In this document: piece after piece, positions 1 to 9,492 of the stretch | Layout of the letters: each line of letters opens with the position of its first letter | Position numbering within the stretch: position 1 is the stretch's first letter | From: an uncultured Prevotella sp. | Lineage (GTDB): Bacteria > Bacteroidota > Bacteroidia > Bacteroidales > Bacteroidaceae | Direction: 5' to 3' | NCBI GenBank assembly: GCA_902800365.1 | Contig: CADCEF010000011.1 | Location: 1-53,778, forward strand | Length of the DNA stretch: 53,778 nt | Notes under the pieces: generated by a model | The model's database searches: none | Told to the model about the DNA's origin: nothing | Seen by the model: the letters and a program-made list of their open reading frames with translations, nothing else | Program-made: the position numbers and the translations under genes

Positions 1-41
1 CATAACTTATAATTACTTAAAAAATTAAAGTGAGACAATAC

Positions 42-1460
42 ATGTGTGTACTGCACAGATTTTTGTGTGCAATATTCATTGTTGCGGTCCATGCGTCGGC
101 GTTGGCCCAGAAACCTGACACTCTGCTATATAAACAATTAGCAGACTATCCTTTTGTTTTTGTTTCTGACTCCATCGTCACCACGCCACCTGTCATCACC
201 GACTCATTGTTCGACGAGATTGCACGTGGTATCCGATTCCAGGTGAACCGTACAGAAATCCAGAATACTGATCCGTTTATTTCACTCTACAATGATAGCC
301 TTGTGCCCTGGCTCAAGGAGAATAATCTGATTCTGCGTGAGATTTATGTTAAAGGCGCTGCATCGCCCGAAGGTCCTTACGACAACAACTATCGTCTGAG
401 TCGTGAGCGCACCAAGCGTCTTATTGAATTCCTTAGCAGTAATCTTGGCCAGTCTGTAGCCGATCGTCCTACTAACACAAGTTTCGTTACTGAGGACTAT
501 GGCTATCTGGTAAAACTTATGGAGCAGGCTGGCGATAAGGAGTATGGTAAAGTGAAAGCTATCTGGGATGCCTGCAAGGGTAATGAGCGTTTGTGCAAAA
601 AGAAACTTAAAGCCTTGAATGGCGGCAGAACTTGGAAGCGTTTGGTAAAGGTGTATTTCCCTACCTTGCGTCAGAGTCGCATGGTGCTATGGTTCGCGCT
701 TAATCCACATCACATACAGATACCAAAACAAAAATTCTACTTTGCCGACAAGGTGGATATGCAGATTAATCCCAACATTCCTATGCTTCCGACGTTTTCG
801 CTACAGCCAGTATCGCTTGATACTACAGCTGTAGCTCAGGACACTCCGCGCCGGCACATGATAGCTCTGCGAACCAATCTTCTGCACGACTTCCTTTATG
901 TTCCACAGTTTGGTTTCGCACCAGGAGCAAATGTCCAGTTAGAGTATTATCCCCTGAGTGGTCACTATACGATGAATGCAGGTTTTACATTCACCAACCA
1001 TCGCCACTGGGATACCCATAAGTTTATGCAGATTCGCGACTTGCAGTTGGAGCTTCGCCGTTACTTCAAGGGCGGTGGTCAGTTTATCGGCACATTCCTA
1101 AATGCATATGTAGAGGGAATGGTATATGGTATCGGCTTTAGCAAAACCAAAGGCTGGGAAGGCGAAGGTGGTGGCGCCGGAGTAGGAGTGGGCCACACCT
1201 GGGCACTAAACAAGCGTGGCAACCTGCGCCTTGAGGCCAGCATAAACCTTGGTTTCTTCGTAACCCGCTACGATTCATACGTTTGGGGTGACAGCAACGG
1301 CGGTGATGGTCATGGATTGTACTACTACGACTATCATGGCTCAATGAACGACTTTAAGAAACGCAACCACCGTTTCTTCTGGTTGGGACCTACCAACGCT
1401 GGAGTGCATATAACTTACGATATCATCTATCGTAAACAGAAAAAGGAGGGCAGCCGATGA
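42..1460 (+). CDS. OmpA-like / DUF3575 outer-membrane protein of fimbrial operon
   Basis: This is probably an outer-membrane protein that opens the fimbrillin operon. A signal peptide (hydrophobic core ending ALA-Q) is followed by an OmpA-like segment around residues 65-140 (GAASPEGPYDNNYRLSRERT, the N..LS..RA-type peptidoglycan-binding pattern). The C-terminal ~190 residues look like DUF3575 (RTNLLHDFLYVPQFG, LEYYPLSGHY, LQLELRRYF), an aromatic, alternating pattern expected of a beta-barrel. Two starts fit: GTG at 30 or ATG at 42. I prefer the ATG because it still gives a complete signal peptide. The 3' end overlaps the next gene by ATGA, so the two are probably coupled. Proteins of this type sit at the head of fimbrillin operons in Bacteroides and Prevotella. 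A role as anchor or assembly factor is inference. The promoter lies outside or at the edge of the window. Confidence 0.8.
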   Translation: MCVLHRFLCAIFIVAVHASALAQKPDTLLYKQLADYPFVFVSDSIVTTPPVITDSLFDEIARGIRFQVNRTEIQNTDPFISLYNDSLVPWLKENNLILREIYVKGAASPEGPYDNNYRLSRERTKRLIEFLSSNLGQSVADRPTNTSFVTEDYGYLVKLMEQAGDKEYGKVKAIWDACKGNERLCKKKLKALNGGRTWKRLVKVYFPTLRQSRMVLWFALNPHHIQIPKQKFYFADKVDMQINPNIPMLPTFSLQPVSLDTTAVAQDTPRRHMIALRTNLLHDFLYVPQFGFAPGANVQLEYYPLSGHYTMNAGFTFTNHRHWDTHKFMQIRDLQLELRRYFKGGGQFIGTFLNAYVEGMVYGIGFSKTKGWEGEGGGAGVGVGHTWALNKRGNLRLEASINLGFFVTRYDSYVWGDSNGGDGHGLYYYDYHGSMNDFKKRNHRFFWLGPTNAGVHITYDIIYRKQKKEGSR

Positions 1461-2617
1461 AACGTTTATACATTATATATATTATAGCACTACTGGTGGG
1501 TATGAACAGCTGTATAGAACCACCGCTGAACCTGCCCGGACAAGACATAAAGGTTGAGTTGGAGGTTGCTGAGACAGAACTGCACATGGTGTGGGATAAC
1601 GATGTACAGCTTGACCATGAGTGGTACTATGGATGGGATATAAAAGATGACTCGATATGGGGCGGGATAGAATACCCGATGCCGAAGAGTTACGAGGTGT
1701 ACCGATACTATAAGGGCGACAATCCCATGGGAATGCACACTAATGTGGACGTGTTTACCATAGATAGTACCCGATTCCGCCGCCACTTCCAGTTTGGATA
1801 CTACGACATGCTGCTATATAGCAATGTCGATTCTAAAGACGGATCACAGGTGCTTGTGCTGAATGAGAGTGGTGACTCGGTAATCGCCACTACAACCGGC
1901 ACTCGCGGAATGTCGAGAAGCATTCTTGATGCCAGTCGTGCTGATGGTAACGACACTCCGATAGGAATGCTGAATCAGCCCGAGGTCTTCTTCGCGTCAT
2001 ATACTGAGAACGTTTATATATCGCCAAACCTGAGTGACTACGAGTATGACCCGGTAGAGAATGTATATATAAAGCACCTTGAGGCAGAACTTCGCCCTTT
2101 GGTTTACATATATCTGGTGCAGATAGTGCTGGTGAACAATGAAGACCGCCGCATAAAAGGCGTAAATGGTAACACGGCAATATCGTCGATGGCCAGCAGC
2201 ACCAACGTAAAGACCGGTCATACAGGAAATATGCCGAGTTTGGTGTACTTCAATACCCGAATGAAGCAGGACATGACTGTTGAGGGTAAGCGATGTGATG
2301 TGTTCGGCGGAAAGCTTACAACCTTCGGCTTATGCGACAACGAACCTTATAGCCGATCGGGATCGGAATACAAGGGAAGTCGCAGCGACCTGAAGAATAT
2401 CGTGTACTTCGATCTGGTATGGAACAACAATCAGGTGAAGACCTATCAGGCCGATGTGACAAGCCAATTGCAGCAGAACTCGCATGGCGGGGTGATAACC
2501 GTGTGGGTGGACTGCGGAGAATTGTGTCAACCTGAGGGAGAACAGGAATCGGGTGGAAGTCTGTTCCTTCCAACACTCGAAGATTACAACGAGGTGCAAT
2601 GGAGTATTGATATATAA
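1457..2617 (+). CDS. DUF5119-type lipoprotein
   Basis: This 386-residue lipoprotein has a short signal peptide ending in a lipobox (VGMNSC, Cys19) followed by IEPP. The body is rich in beta-type sequence (LHMVWDND, YEVYRYYKGDNPMGMHTN, FDLVWNNNQVKTYQADVT) and resembles the DUF5119 family, which accompanies DUF3575 and fimbrillin genes in Bacteroidales. I assign the family from memory of the operon layout and sequence style. It overlaps the upstream gene by four bases (ATGA) and is 23 bp from the first fimbrillin gene, so it belongs to the same transcript. Isoleucine is often encoded by ATA in its 5' part. Likely role: a surface or periplasmic accessory of the fimbria, possibly an anchor like Mfa2/FimB, though I see no specific FimB signature. 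The molecular function is unknown. Confidence 0.72.
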   Translation: MKRLYIIYIIALLVGMNSCIEPPLNLPGQDIKVELEVAETELHMVWDNDVQLDHEWYYGWDIKDDSIWGGIEYPMPKSYEVYRYYKGDNPMGMHTNVDVFTIDSTRFRRHFQFGYYDMLLYSNVDSKDGSQVLVLNESGDSVIATTTGTRGMSRSILDASRADGNDTPIGMLNQPEVFFASYTENVYISPNLSDYEYDPVENVYIKHLEAELRPLVYIYLVQIVLVNNEDRRIKGVNGNTAISSMASSTNVKTGHTGNMPSLVYFNTRMKQDMTVEGKRCDVFGGKLTTFGLCDNEPYSRSGSEYKGSRSDLKNIVYFDLVWNNNQVKTYQADVTSQLQQNSHGGVITVWVDCGELCQPEGEQESGGSLFLPTLEDYNEVQWSIDI

Positions 2618-2640
2618 TTGAGAGTTAAGATTTAAAAGCT

Positions 2641-3945
2641 ATGAGAAAGATTTTTATACGCGCAGTAGCGGTACTGGCCCTGACCAGTTGTAGTAGTGAT
2701 GTGCTGGTGGACAATAAAGGTGCTGACGGTACCGAGAGCCAGACACCAATCGCATTTAGTGTAAACAAACGAAACATTACACGTGCAGATGCAACATCGC
2801 TTGAGGCTAACAAGCATTACAACTTCGGAGTATGGGCCTTAAAGACCACCGATGCCGACAGTGTGATGGTGATGGGAAACTATCTGGTGGGATTTTCGGA
2901 TGGAGCAGGAAAAGGTTACGACAAATCTGCTGCTACAACCTGGAACAGTACCAGCGGAGCAGATACCGACCACATGTCGCCCTGGTTCTATGAAAAACTG
3001 GGTACGGCAGAATACCTTAACGAAGATGCTACCAAAGGCTACACTAAGACCCAGGCCGAATTCATGTCGGCCAATGCAAATCAGTATCTGCGCTATTGGG
3101 ATCTGGCTTACAACAATACAGTGTTCTATGCATATGCTCCATATCACTCACAGGGAGTAACATTCGATACTACTACTAACACTATTAATGTGGCTGCAAC
3201 AGCAAACACTGCAGCTTACAATGATCCAACCTTACACGAATTTATCTATGCAACTGCATCGGTAAGAAATGCCGATATGAAAGACGTGAAGTTGCAGTTT
3301 AAACACTTGGGAGCTCAGGTAAAGATTAACTTCTGCGAGGATATTCCTGGCTACAAAGTGAAAATTATCGACGTGACCGAGACGGGAAGTGGCATACAAG
3401 CCACACCAGCCAACCTGACTGCTGGTGCTTATACCAAAGCAAAATACTACACCAGCTGTGGGGCCGCCATCAATATGAGCAGCGTTACTGCTCCTACGGC
3501 CACAACGTCGCACGGCGATGACGCAACAACTACTGAAGACAATCTGGTGTTCCTGATTCCAGAAGACATCGTGCCCGCCAAAGTTTCAACAGGAACGCAG
3601 CAGTATGTGTGGTCACCTACCATTTACTATGCTGTGCCACAGCCATCGGGCACAACAACAGGATTTACCTTCCATGTATCTTATCAGCTGATAGCCGAGG
3701 ATAACGGAGAGGTTATAACAGTACATGACGCCCGTGTGTTTGTACCTGCCGATGTGGTTGACTGGAAACCAAACACCCGTTATGTTTACGCTTTTAAGAT
3801 TACAACAAACTCTACTGGTACCACCGATCCGAATGTGAACATCGACGTGACCGACCCAGAGGTGCCAACAACATCAAATGTTTACCCAATCGTATTCGAT
3901 GGAGCAACCATTGAGGATTATTCAAACAATGATTCATCTATTTAA
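2641..3945 (+). CDS. Fimbrillin family lipoprotein 1 (Mfa_like)
   Basis: This is a 434-residue fimbrillin-like protein. The lipobox is LTSC at Cys17, followed by SSD. The motif ITRA at Arg48 lies 31 residues after the Cys. Family hallmarks shared along the cluster are YLRYWD, FKHLGAQVKI (the F.H..s.v strand) and a C-terminal domain end with DVVDWKPNTRYVYAFKI. In type V pili such lipoproteins are exported to the surface, trimmed after an Arg by a trypsin-like protease, and polymerised by strand exchange. That mechanism is known for Porphyromonas FimA/Mfa1 and only inferred here. There is one fimbrillin domain. Its end overlaps the start of the next gene by 17 bp, implying translational coupling. 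Confidence 0.85.
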   Translation: MRKIFIRAVAVLALTSCSSDVLVDNKGADGTESQTPIAFSVNKRNITRADATSLEANKHYNFGVWALKTTDADSVMVMGNYLVGFSDGAGKGYDKSAATTWNSTSGADTDHMSPWFYEKLGTAEYLNEDATKGYTKTQAEFMSANANQYLRYWDLAYNNTVFYAYAPYHSQGVTFDTTTNTINVAATANTAAYNDPTLHEFIYATASVRNADMKDVKLQFKHLGAQVKINFCEDIPGYKVKIIDVTETGSGIQATPANLTAGAYTKAKYYTSCGAAINMSSVTAPTATTSHGDDATTTEDNLVFLIPEDIVPAKVSTGTQQYVWSPTIYYAVPQPSGTTTGFTFHVSYQLIAEDNGEVITVHDARVFVPADVVDWKPNTRYVYAFKITTNSTGTTDPNVNIDVTDPEVPTTSNVYPIVFDGATIEDYSNNDSSI

Positions 3946-5101
3946 TAATAAGGTATATCGCCAGTGGTTTGTCTGCGCACTGCTTGGTGTCGGCATCACG
4001 GCCTGCTCATCCGACTCAATGGTGAGCGAGGCACCCGTGCAGCCAAAGGAGCCCATGCAGTTCAGTCAGTCAGCCCTCAGCGCCGCCACCACCCGTGCCG
4101 TTTCTACTTCCTCGCCGCTGACTCAGGGATTCCTGGTGAGCTGTTTCAAGGGAGCCGATAGAGCCGAGGTGATGGACCGCTATCAGGTGCAGTATAAGGC
4201 CGACCTTTGGAACAACAGTTCTAAGTGGGAGTATGTGGGCACCACCGCTGCCGGATTTTATAAAGACCAGCTGCAGCGCTACTGGGACCACGAAGCATTC
4301 CCTTATCAGTTCTATGCCGTCTCGCCCTGTCCGGCTAACGATGCCATCCCAGGTTTCACCCTCTCAGGTTCGCAGCTCGTGATGCCCGCAACCGCTGAGT
4401 ATGCCTATCAGACCTGTCAGAACGGCATCGTGACTGGCGGTTCAGAACCCTACTATCTCTCTGAGACCACCTATCAGCAGGCTGCCAGCTATGTGGCGCT
4501 GCCCTTCAAGCACCTCACTTCGATGGTTAAGTTTGTAATCTACAACAACTATAAGAAGGAGATTCCTACCGAGTTTAAACTCTACAACGTCAAGATAAAG
4601 GGCGCTAATGCCGATTTTGCCAAGGCTGGACGCAGCTATACTGCCGACCTCTCTGCTGGCAGCATCCTGCAGGGAACCTTTGCCGATATCGACAAGGCTA
4701 CTGGCGATGAGCAGATACTGGTGCAGACCGACGATGCCGAGCAGCGCAAGTGTAACCTGAAGGTAGCTGTAGATCGTGACCACGCCTACGACTGTCTGAA
4801 CCCCGATGGTCTGTTGCAGTTGCCCCAGAAAGGTGTTAAACTCACCTTCTCGTTCGATGTGTATGGCGTTGAATTTCCAAGTAATTTTGATAGTGAAGAC
4901 GGTCGTGTGCACTATGATATGGCCACCAAGACCATCCACTATACCGATGTAGAGTTGGGCACCTACGACTGGGAGCCCAGCACCCGCTACACCTACGTCA
5001 TCAAGGTAAACGAGTTCTATCCGCTCACCATCGACATGAGTGCCGAGCTCACCCCTTGGGTCGACGTGGTAGGTAACATCGACACCAATCTGGAGAAATA
5101 A
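3929..5101 (+). CDS. Fimbrillin family lipoprotein 2 (Mfa_like)
   Basis: This is a 390-residue fimbrillin-like lipoprotein. I start it at the ATG at 3929 rather than the frame opening at 3878, because only 3929 places the signal peptide correctly (MIHLFNNK... followed by a hydrophobic core and lipobox ITAC, Cys26). TTRA occurs at Arg56. Conserved family strands are LQRYWDHEAFP, FKHLTSMVKFVI, DWEPSTRYTYVIKV and a terminal LTPWVDVVG. It overlaps the preceding gene by 17 bp. The coding sequence looks clearly richer in G+C than the genes that follow, hinting at a separate recombinational history. There is one domain and it is probably a pilus subunit. Whether it is a stalk or accessory subunit cannot be told from sequence. 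Confidence 0.85.
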   Translation: MIHLFNNKVYRQWFVCALLGVGITACSSDSMVSEAPVQPKEPMQFSQSALSAATTRAVSTSSPLTQGFLVSCFKGADRAEVMDRYQVQYKADLWNNSSKWEYVGTTAAGFYKDQLQRYWDHEAFPYQFYAVSPCPANDAIPGFTLSGSQLVMPATAEYAYQTCQNGIVTGGSEPYYLSETTYQQAASYVALPFKHLTSMVKFVIYNNYKKEIPTEFKLYNVKIKGANADFAKAGRSYTADLSAGSILQGTFADIDKATGDEQILVQTDDAEQRKCNLKVAVDRDHAYDCLNPDGLLQLPQKGVKLTFSFDVYGVEFPSNFDSEDGRVHYDMATKTIHYTDVELGTYDWEPSTRYTYVIKVNEFYPLTIDMSAELTPWVDVVGNIDTNLEK

Positions 5102-5134
5102 GTAACAAATAAAAAATAAAACCAAAGATAAGAT

Positions 5135-7366
5135 ATGAAGAAATTTTTCTACCCGCTGACACTGGCCCTCACTCTCCTGGCCACCTCATGCACCAACAAT
5201 CAAGACGACATGACAACCCCCACCGACCCCTCCGGCAAAACGCCGATATCGTTCGTAGGCGAGGCCACCACCGCCCCCGCCCGAACCCGCGCCGGATTTG
5301 AAGCAAATACTCAGATAGCTATGCATATCCGCAGTACAAAGAATGAAGATAATAAAAAAGAAACACGCGTTTTGCTCACTGCAGCAAAAGATGAAACTAA
5401 AAATGAGACATCTTTTTCTGCTATCGAGGCTGCTAACAGTGACTATATTCGCTATTGGGACGATGCTTATGGGCGAGATGCGAAACTCTCTGTATTTGCA
5501 ATCGCGGTTCCGGGAAAAATTGACGCAACAAATGGCAAAGATAGTGAAAGTAAGGATATCGCCCTTGTAGACCATCTTGCTGCAAGTAGCGGATGGAGTA
5601 CAGCTGTCCTTTCAGAATCCGTAACTTGGACCCTTTCTTCAGATCAAAGTCGAACCGATGTGCTTTCTAATGAGGATTTGGTATATAGTAATAATATTCA
5701 AGCTGATGGACAAGGCGGTGTAAAGTCATACAATTATAAAGATAATGATTATACCACAACAGCTGATGGAGAACTGCAGTTCCGTCCTCAAACTACGGGC
5801 GATATTGATGGCCCAGGAAAGTTCGACAGAGGACACCTTAAGTTTATTCACGCCTTGAGTCGTATTACTATTAATTTGATTAAGGGTGCTGGTTATGATG
5901 ACGATGAATTTAAGTTTGCTGATGATACAAAAAACATCACAATTAATGGTGTTCCTACCTCTGGCAGCTTAAATATAGAAACTGGTGAATGGACTTCTTC
6001 TGCTTATGGTATCTCAAAAATGACAACAATCACAACTGCTGCTGGTGCCAAATATTCTCTGATGGCGCAGATGCTGCCAGGGTATGAAATCAATAAAGAT
6101 GCTAATGATAACGTTCTTGAGTTTACCATCGCCAATAATAAATACTATGTTACGGAGAGCATGATGTTTACTGCTCTTTCAGGAAAGGAAGGTATAACAA
6201 AAAAAACAACAGATGCTATTACCATGGAGCAAGGTCGTAACTATGAGTTCAACCTGACTGTAGCTAAGAGTGGCATCACCGACATGCTAGCTGCACTTGA
6301 ACCTTGGGTAGACGTTACTGCTACTCCTCTGGATGTAGATAATGCACATATCTCTGTTAGTTTATTCTCAAATAGTTCTTCTAGTGCTTTTAATTTCTCA
6401 CAATACGATCTGTATAGATTGAATGATCTATCAGATAACATTAGTACAGCTGCAAGTACATCAAAGAACTGGGCTGGCGACTATACAGACAAGGCTGAAT
6501 GGACTGAAAATGGAAAGACTAAATGGTACTTCGAGAATAACAAGTCTTTCTATCATTTCCGTGCAGTAAATAATGGTACTAAGATAGTTTCAAAAGAGAA
6601 AGGTACAGATAATAATGAGACTGATGTAGTAGATTATTTTTCTATTTCTTCAGGTGCGCAGTCAAACCATGATTATCATTGGGGAGCGCCTCTGCTTTCT
6701 ACTACTACAACTCCTTTGAAATATGATACATCTAAAGGCTATGAGGAATACATCAGCCCTGCTATCGGCGCAACAAATTCTGCTATTAACATTACAGATT
6801 TACACATGATGAGTAATATCAATGTTATTCTTCGTACACCAAATGCTGATAATAAGGTGAAGCTTGAGGATGGTTCTGGTACGGATCTAAAGCAGTGCGA
6901 TGTGTCTATGACCTGTTTTTATGCTAACGGTAAGGTGAATATGGGTAATGGTCTTGTTAGCACAACAGGAGATATTACCACAAATTCGGCATTTACAAAA
7001 CCAACAGCTGGAATTATTGAAGAAATGAATGGTAGTACTACTGAAGGTTATAAGACAAATGCTTTTACTTTCGCTATTGTTCCACAGGCCTTGAAACGCA
7101 CTACTGGTACAAATCCCTACATTGGTATTACTATTAAAACGCCAGATGGTAATGTGTACAATATTATGGAAAAATTAAGTGAGATAACAGCTTCTGTAAA
7201 TGGAAACAGTGAGAATCAGGCGACTTCATCAAATATACAATTCTGGTATCCTAATCACAACTATACTTACACTTTTACTCTTACAAAGACAGGTATTACC
7301 AACGTTACTGCCTCAGTTCAGGATTGGGTAAATGTAACTGCAGGACAAACAGTAACTTTGGAATAG
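5135..7366 (+). CDS. Fimbrillin family lipoprotein 3, two-domain
   Basis: This is a 743-residue lipoprotein with two consecutive fimbrillin domains. The lipobox is ATSC (Cys19), and RTRA occurs at Arg52. Domain 1 carries YIRYWDDAYG and FIHALSRITINL and closes with LEPWVDVTA near residue 390. Domain 2 carries LHMMSNINVILR and closes with VQDWVNVTA at the C-terminus. The doubled architecture could present two strand-exchange units per subunit, which is inference. Base composition breaks sharply inside the gene: hand counts give 76/120 G+C for 5161-5280 but 44/120 for 5341-5460, so the signal/TRA segment and the body seem to have different origins. The upstream spacer (33 bp) is A-rich, and I see no promoter in it. 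Confidence 0.85.
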   Translation: MKKFFYPLTLALTLLATSCTNNQDDMTTPTDPSGKTPISFVGEATTAPARTRAGFEANTQIAMHIRSTKNEDNKKETRVLLTAAKDETKNETSFSAIEAANSDYIRYWDDAYGRDAKLSVFAIAVPGKIDATNGKDSESKDIALVDHLAASSGWSTAVLSESVTWTLSSDQSRTDVLSNEDLVYSNNIQADGQGGVKSYNYKDNDYTTTADGELQFRPQTTGDIDGPGKFDRGHLKFIHALSRITINLIKGAGYDDDEFKFADDTKNITINGVPTSGSLNIETGEWTSSAYGISKMTTITTAAGAKYSLMAQMLPGYEINKDANDNVLEFTIANNKYYVTESMMFTALSGKEGITKKTTDAITMEQGRNYEFNLTVAKSGITDMLAALEPWVDVTATPLDVDNAHISVSLFSNSSSSAFNFSQYDLYRLNDLSDNISTAASTSKNWAGDYTDKAEWTENGKTKWYFENNKSFYHFRAVNNGTKIVSKEKGTDNNETDVVDYFSISSGAQSNHDYHWGAPLLSTTTTPLKYDTSKGYEEYISPAIGATNSAINITDLHMMSNINVILRTPNADNKVKLEDGSGTDLKQCDVSMTCFYANGKVNMGNGLVSTTGDITTNSAFTKPTAGIIEEMNGSTTEGYKTNAFTFAIVPQALKRTTGTNPYIGITIKTPDGNVYNIMEKLSEITASVNGNSENQATSSNIQFWYPNHNYTYTFTLTKTGITNVTASVQDWVNVTAGQTVTLE

Positions 7367-7376
7367 TATTCACGAA

Positions 7377-9479
7377 GTGATGACAAAAAGATATATTAAA
7401 TATACCCTTTCAACCTTGCTTGCACTAGGACTTGGTTCTTGTGCAAGCGAGGACTTCTGGGATACCTTCGACCGCACTGCCAACGGCCCCATCAACTTTA
7501 CCGTTGGTGTTGAGGCCTCTCCCTCTCCCGTCCAGCGTGCCATGACACGTGCCGGCGTAGCTACGCCGTCGTACTATGCTATGAAGGCTGGTACGCAAGT
7601 GCGACTGAAGGTGGACGGCCAATGGAAAGGCAAGGAGCCTGAGGACATCAGAAAGAATGCTACTTGCAAAACTGATGCCCCAACATCGACAGCTAACACC
7701 TTGACTTATGAAACAGGTCAAACCCTTTATTGGGATGACTTTGGCGCCGGTGATCCTGCCAATGCTACAAATACAAATAATGGGTTAAAGATTCTTGGTG
7801 TAGCGGTGGATGGTGAGACCGCTGCACCAACACCAGAAGAAGGAAAGTGGGATGCACTCGCTTGTAGTACTGTTGATAAAGATGGAAAAGCTGAAGTAAA
7901 CAGCACTACGCATTTGCTCACTAAAGATGTGTTAGTATCAAACAACCTTACTGGTAGTAATACTTACAAGTTTGATAGTCGTAATAACGAGTCTGCAGGC
8001 TTGTTGAACTTTAAGCATATATTGAGCAAGATTACCATTAATCTGACTGCTAGTGAAGGCTTCCCCACAACTGGTGGAGTGGGCAAAACTACGAATAGGT
8101 TTGCTAGCGACCCGGTTTTGACATTAACAAATGCTGCGACTGTAGAAGCTGCAAACAATAGTAACAGCGCCTATGCCTTGACAGAAGGAACTATTAATAT
8201 AGAGTCTGCAGAGGCAAAGGCTGATGATGCCAAGACAAAGAAAAACGTCATTGCTGCAACTACTAATGACCAAGGCAATATCGTTACTGTTGTCAAAGAA
8301 ACTCTTGTATATCCAGGCACACAACTTGGTGCTAATAGTGAAGCTGATAAAACAGTTATCGCACAACTGAATGCTGATGGCAACATCTATTATATCAAGG
8401 CCAAAGAGATTAGCGAAGCGATGTATAAAGATGATTCATCAACCGACTATACAACTAAAGCGGGCAAAAACTACATTATTAATATCATCGTTAACAAAAC
8501 GGATATTCATGTTTCTGCTACTGTTTCTAGTTGGGATGATGTGACTGCAGAGCAAGTTGATCCAAAGATTAATATTGGAGATATATATGGAGCTAATAGT
8601 AATGCTGCTTTCGACAAAGGATTTAGTCTCTATCGCAGTTCAACAGGGTTAAATAGTGGGTATAACGAGCAGTCCACGATTAGCAAGAACAATAGTTCGT
8701 GGGAGATGAATCCTCAGCTCTATTGGCCCGACCATAAAACGCATTTCCAGTTCCGTGGCGTATGGCCAGAAACAACAACTGATGCTAATGAGACAACTAA
8801 GCCCCGTATTGAAACAGCTACTTATGATAGCAAGGATTATCAGGTCATCAAAATTAGCAATGTGGCATATTCTGAGGGTAGTTTCCCCTCTGATTTGATG
8901 ATAGCCCGTCCAGAGATAGATCCAAGTGCCGAGTGTACCAACACAGAGACAGGTCATACAAAGACGAAACTCTATGATGGCGGTATCTGTGCCACTGAAG
9001 GTAACATCAATCTGAACTTCCGTTATATGATGGCGAAAGTAGAGGTGAATCTCTCAACTGTTGCATCTGGTAGCAATCAGGTCGACCTGACTAATGCCAA
9101 AGTAGAGCTGGTGGGTGTTTATAATGGGGCTGACGTAACACTGGGTAGTCGCGAGGTAATACCTACAGGTAATACAGGTGACTATGAGTTGAATGTGGAT
9201 GCAGTAACTGCCGATAAACGCTTAAGTGCCATCGTTCCACAAAATTTGAATGACGTGAAGTTTCGTATCACACTGAAGAATGGTGATGTATATTACGCCG
9301 ACGTCGCCCCAATTAAGGTTAAGAAGGTTGGTTCTACTGATGAACCTGCTGCTACCAATGCTTGGGAGTCTGGTGTGCATTATGTGTATAACTTGAACCT
9401 CACAAAAACTGCGGTTAGTATTACTGCCAGTCTGAGTGATTGGGAAAAGGTTGATGCGAATGAAACGGTTTGGTTCTAA
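7377..9479 (+). CDS. Fimbrillin family lipoprotein 4, two-domain
   Basis: This is a 700-residue lipoprotein of the same two-domain design as its neighbour. The lipobox is LGSC (Cys22) followed by ASED, and MTRA occurs at Arg58. Domain 1 has LYWDDFG, FKHILSKITINL and an end at VSSWDDVTAEQV. Domain 2 has LYWPDHKTHFQFRGVW, FRYMMAKVEVNL and LSDWEKVDANETVWF at the extreme C-terminus. As in the preceding gene, the first ~300 bp look G+C-richer than the rest. It follows the upstream gene by 10 bp and precedes the next by 13 bp, so all belong to one transcript. A subunit of surface fimbriae is the best call. Which other subunit it contacts is unknown. Confidence 0.85.
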   Translation: MMTKRYIKYTLSTLLALGLGSCASEDFWDTFDRTANGPINFTVGVEASPSPVQRAMTRAGVATPSYYAMKAGTQVRLKVDGQWKGKEPEDIRKNATCKTDAPTSTANTLTYETGQTLYWDDFGAGDPANATNTNNGLKILGVAVDGETAAPTPEEGKWDALACSTVDKDGKAEVNSTTHLLTKDVLVSNNLTGSNTYKFDSRNNESAGLLNFKHILSKITINLTASEGFPTTGGVGKTTNRFASDPVLTLTNAATVEAANNSNSAYALTEGTINIESAEAKADDAKTKKNVIAATTNDQGNIVTVVKETLVYPGTQLGANSEADKTVIAQLNADGNIYYIKAKEISEAMYKDDSSTDYTTKAGKNYIINIIVNKTDIHVSATVSSWDDVTAEQVDPKINIGDIYGANSNAAFDKGFSLYRSSTGLNSGYNEQSTISKNNSSWEMNPQLYWPDHKTHFQFRGVWPETTTDANETTKPRIETATYDSKDYQVIKISNVAYSEGSFPSDLMIARPEIDPSAECTNTETGHTKTKLYDGGICATEGNINLNFRYMMAKVEVNLSTVASGSNQVDLTNAKVELVGVYNGADVTLGSREVIPTGNTGDYELNVDAVTADKRLSAIVPQNLNDVKFRITLKNGDVYYADVAPIKVKKVGSTDEPAATNAWESGVHYVYNLNLTKTAVSITASLSDWEKVDANETVWF

Positions 9480-9492
9480 GAAATAACAGAAG

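Noticed and set aside
4442-5125. 227-codon minus-strand frame over fimbrillin 2
   Set aside because: Antisense shadow. The plus-strand gene has signal peptide, lipobox and family motifs.
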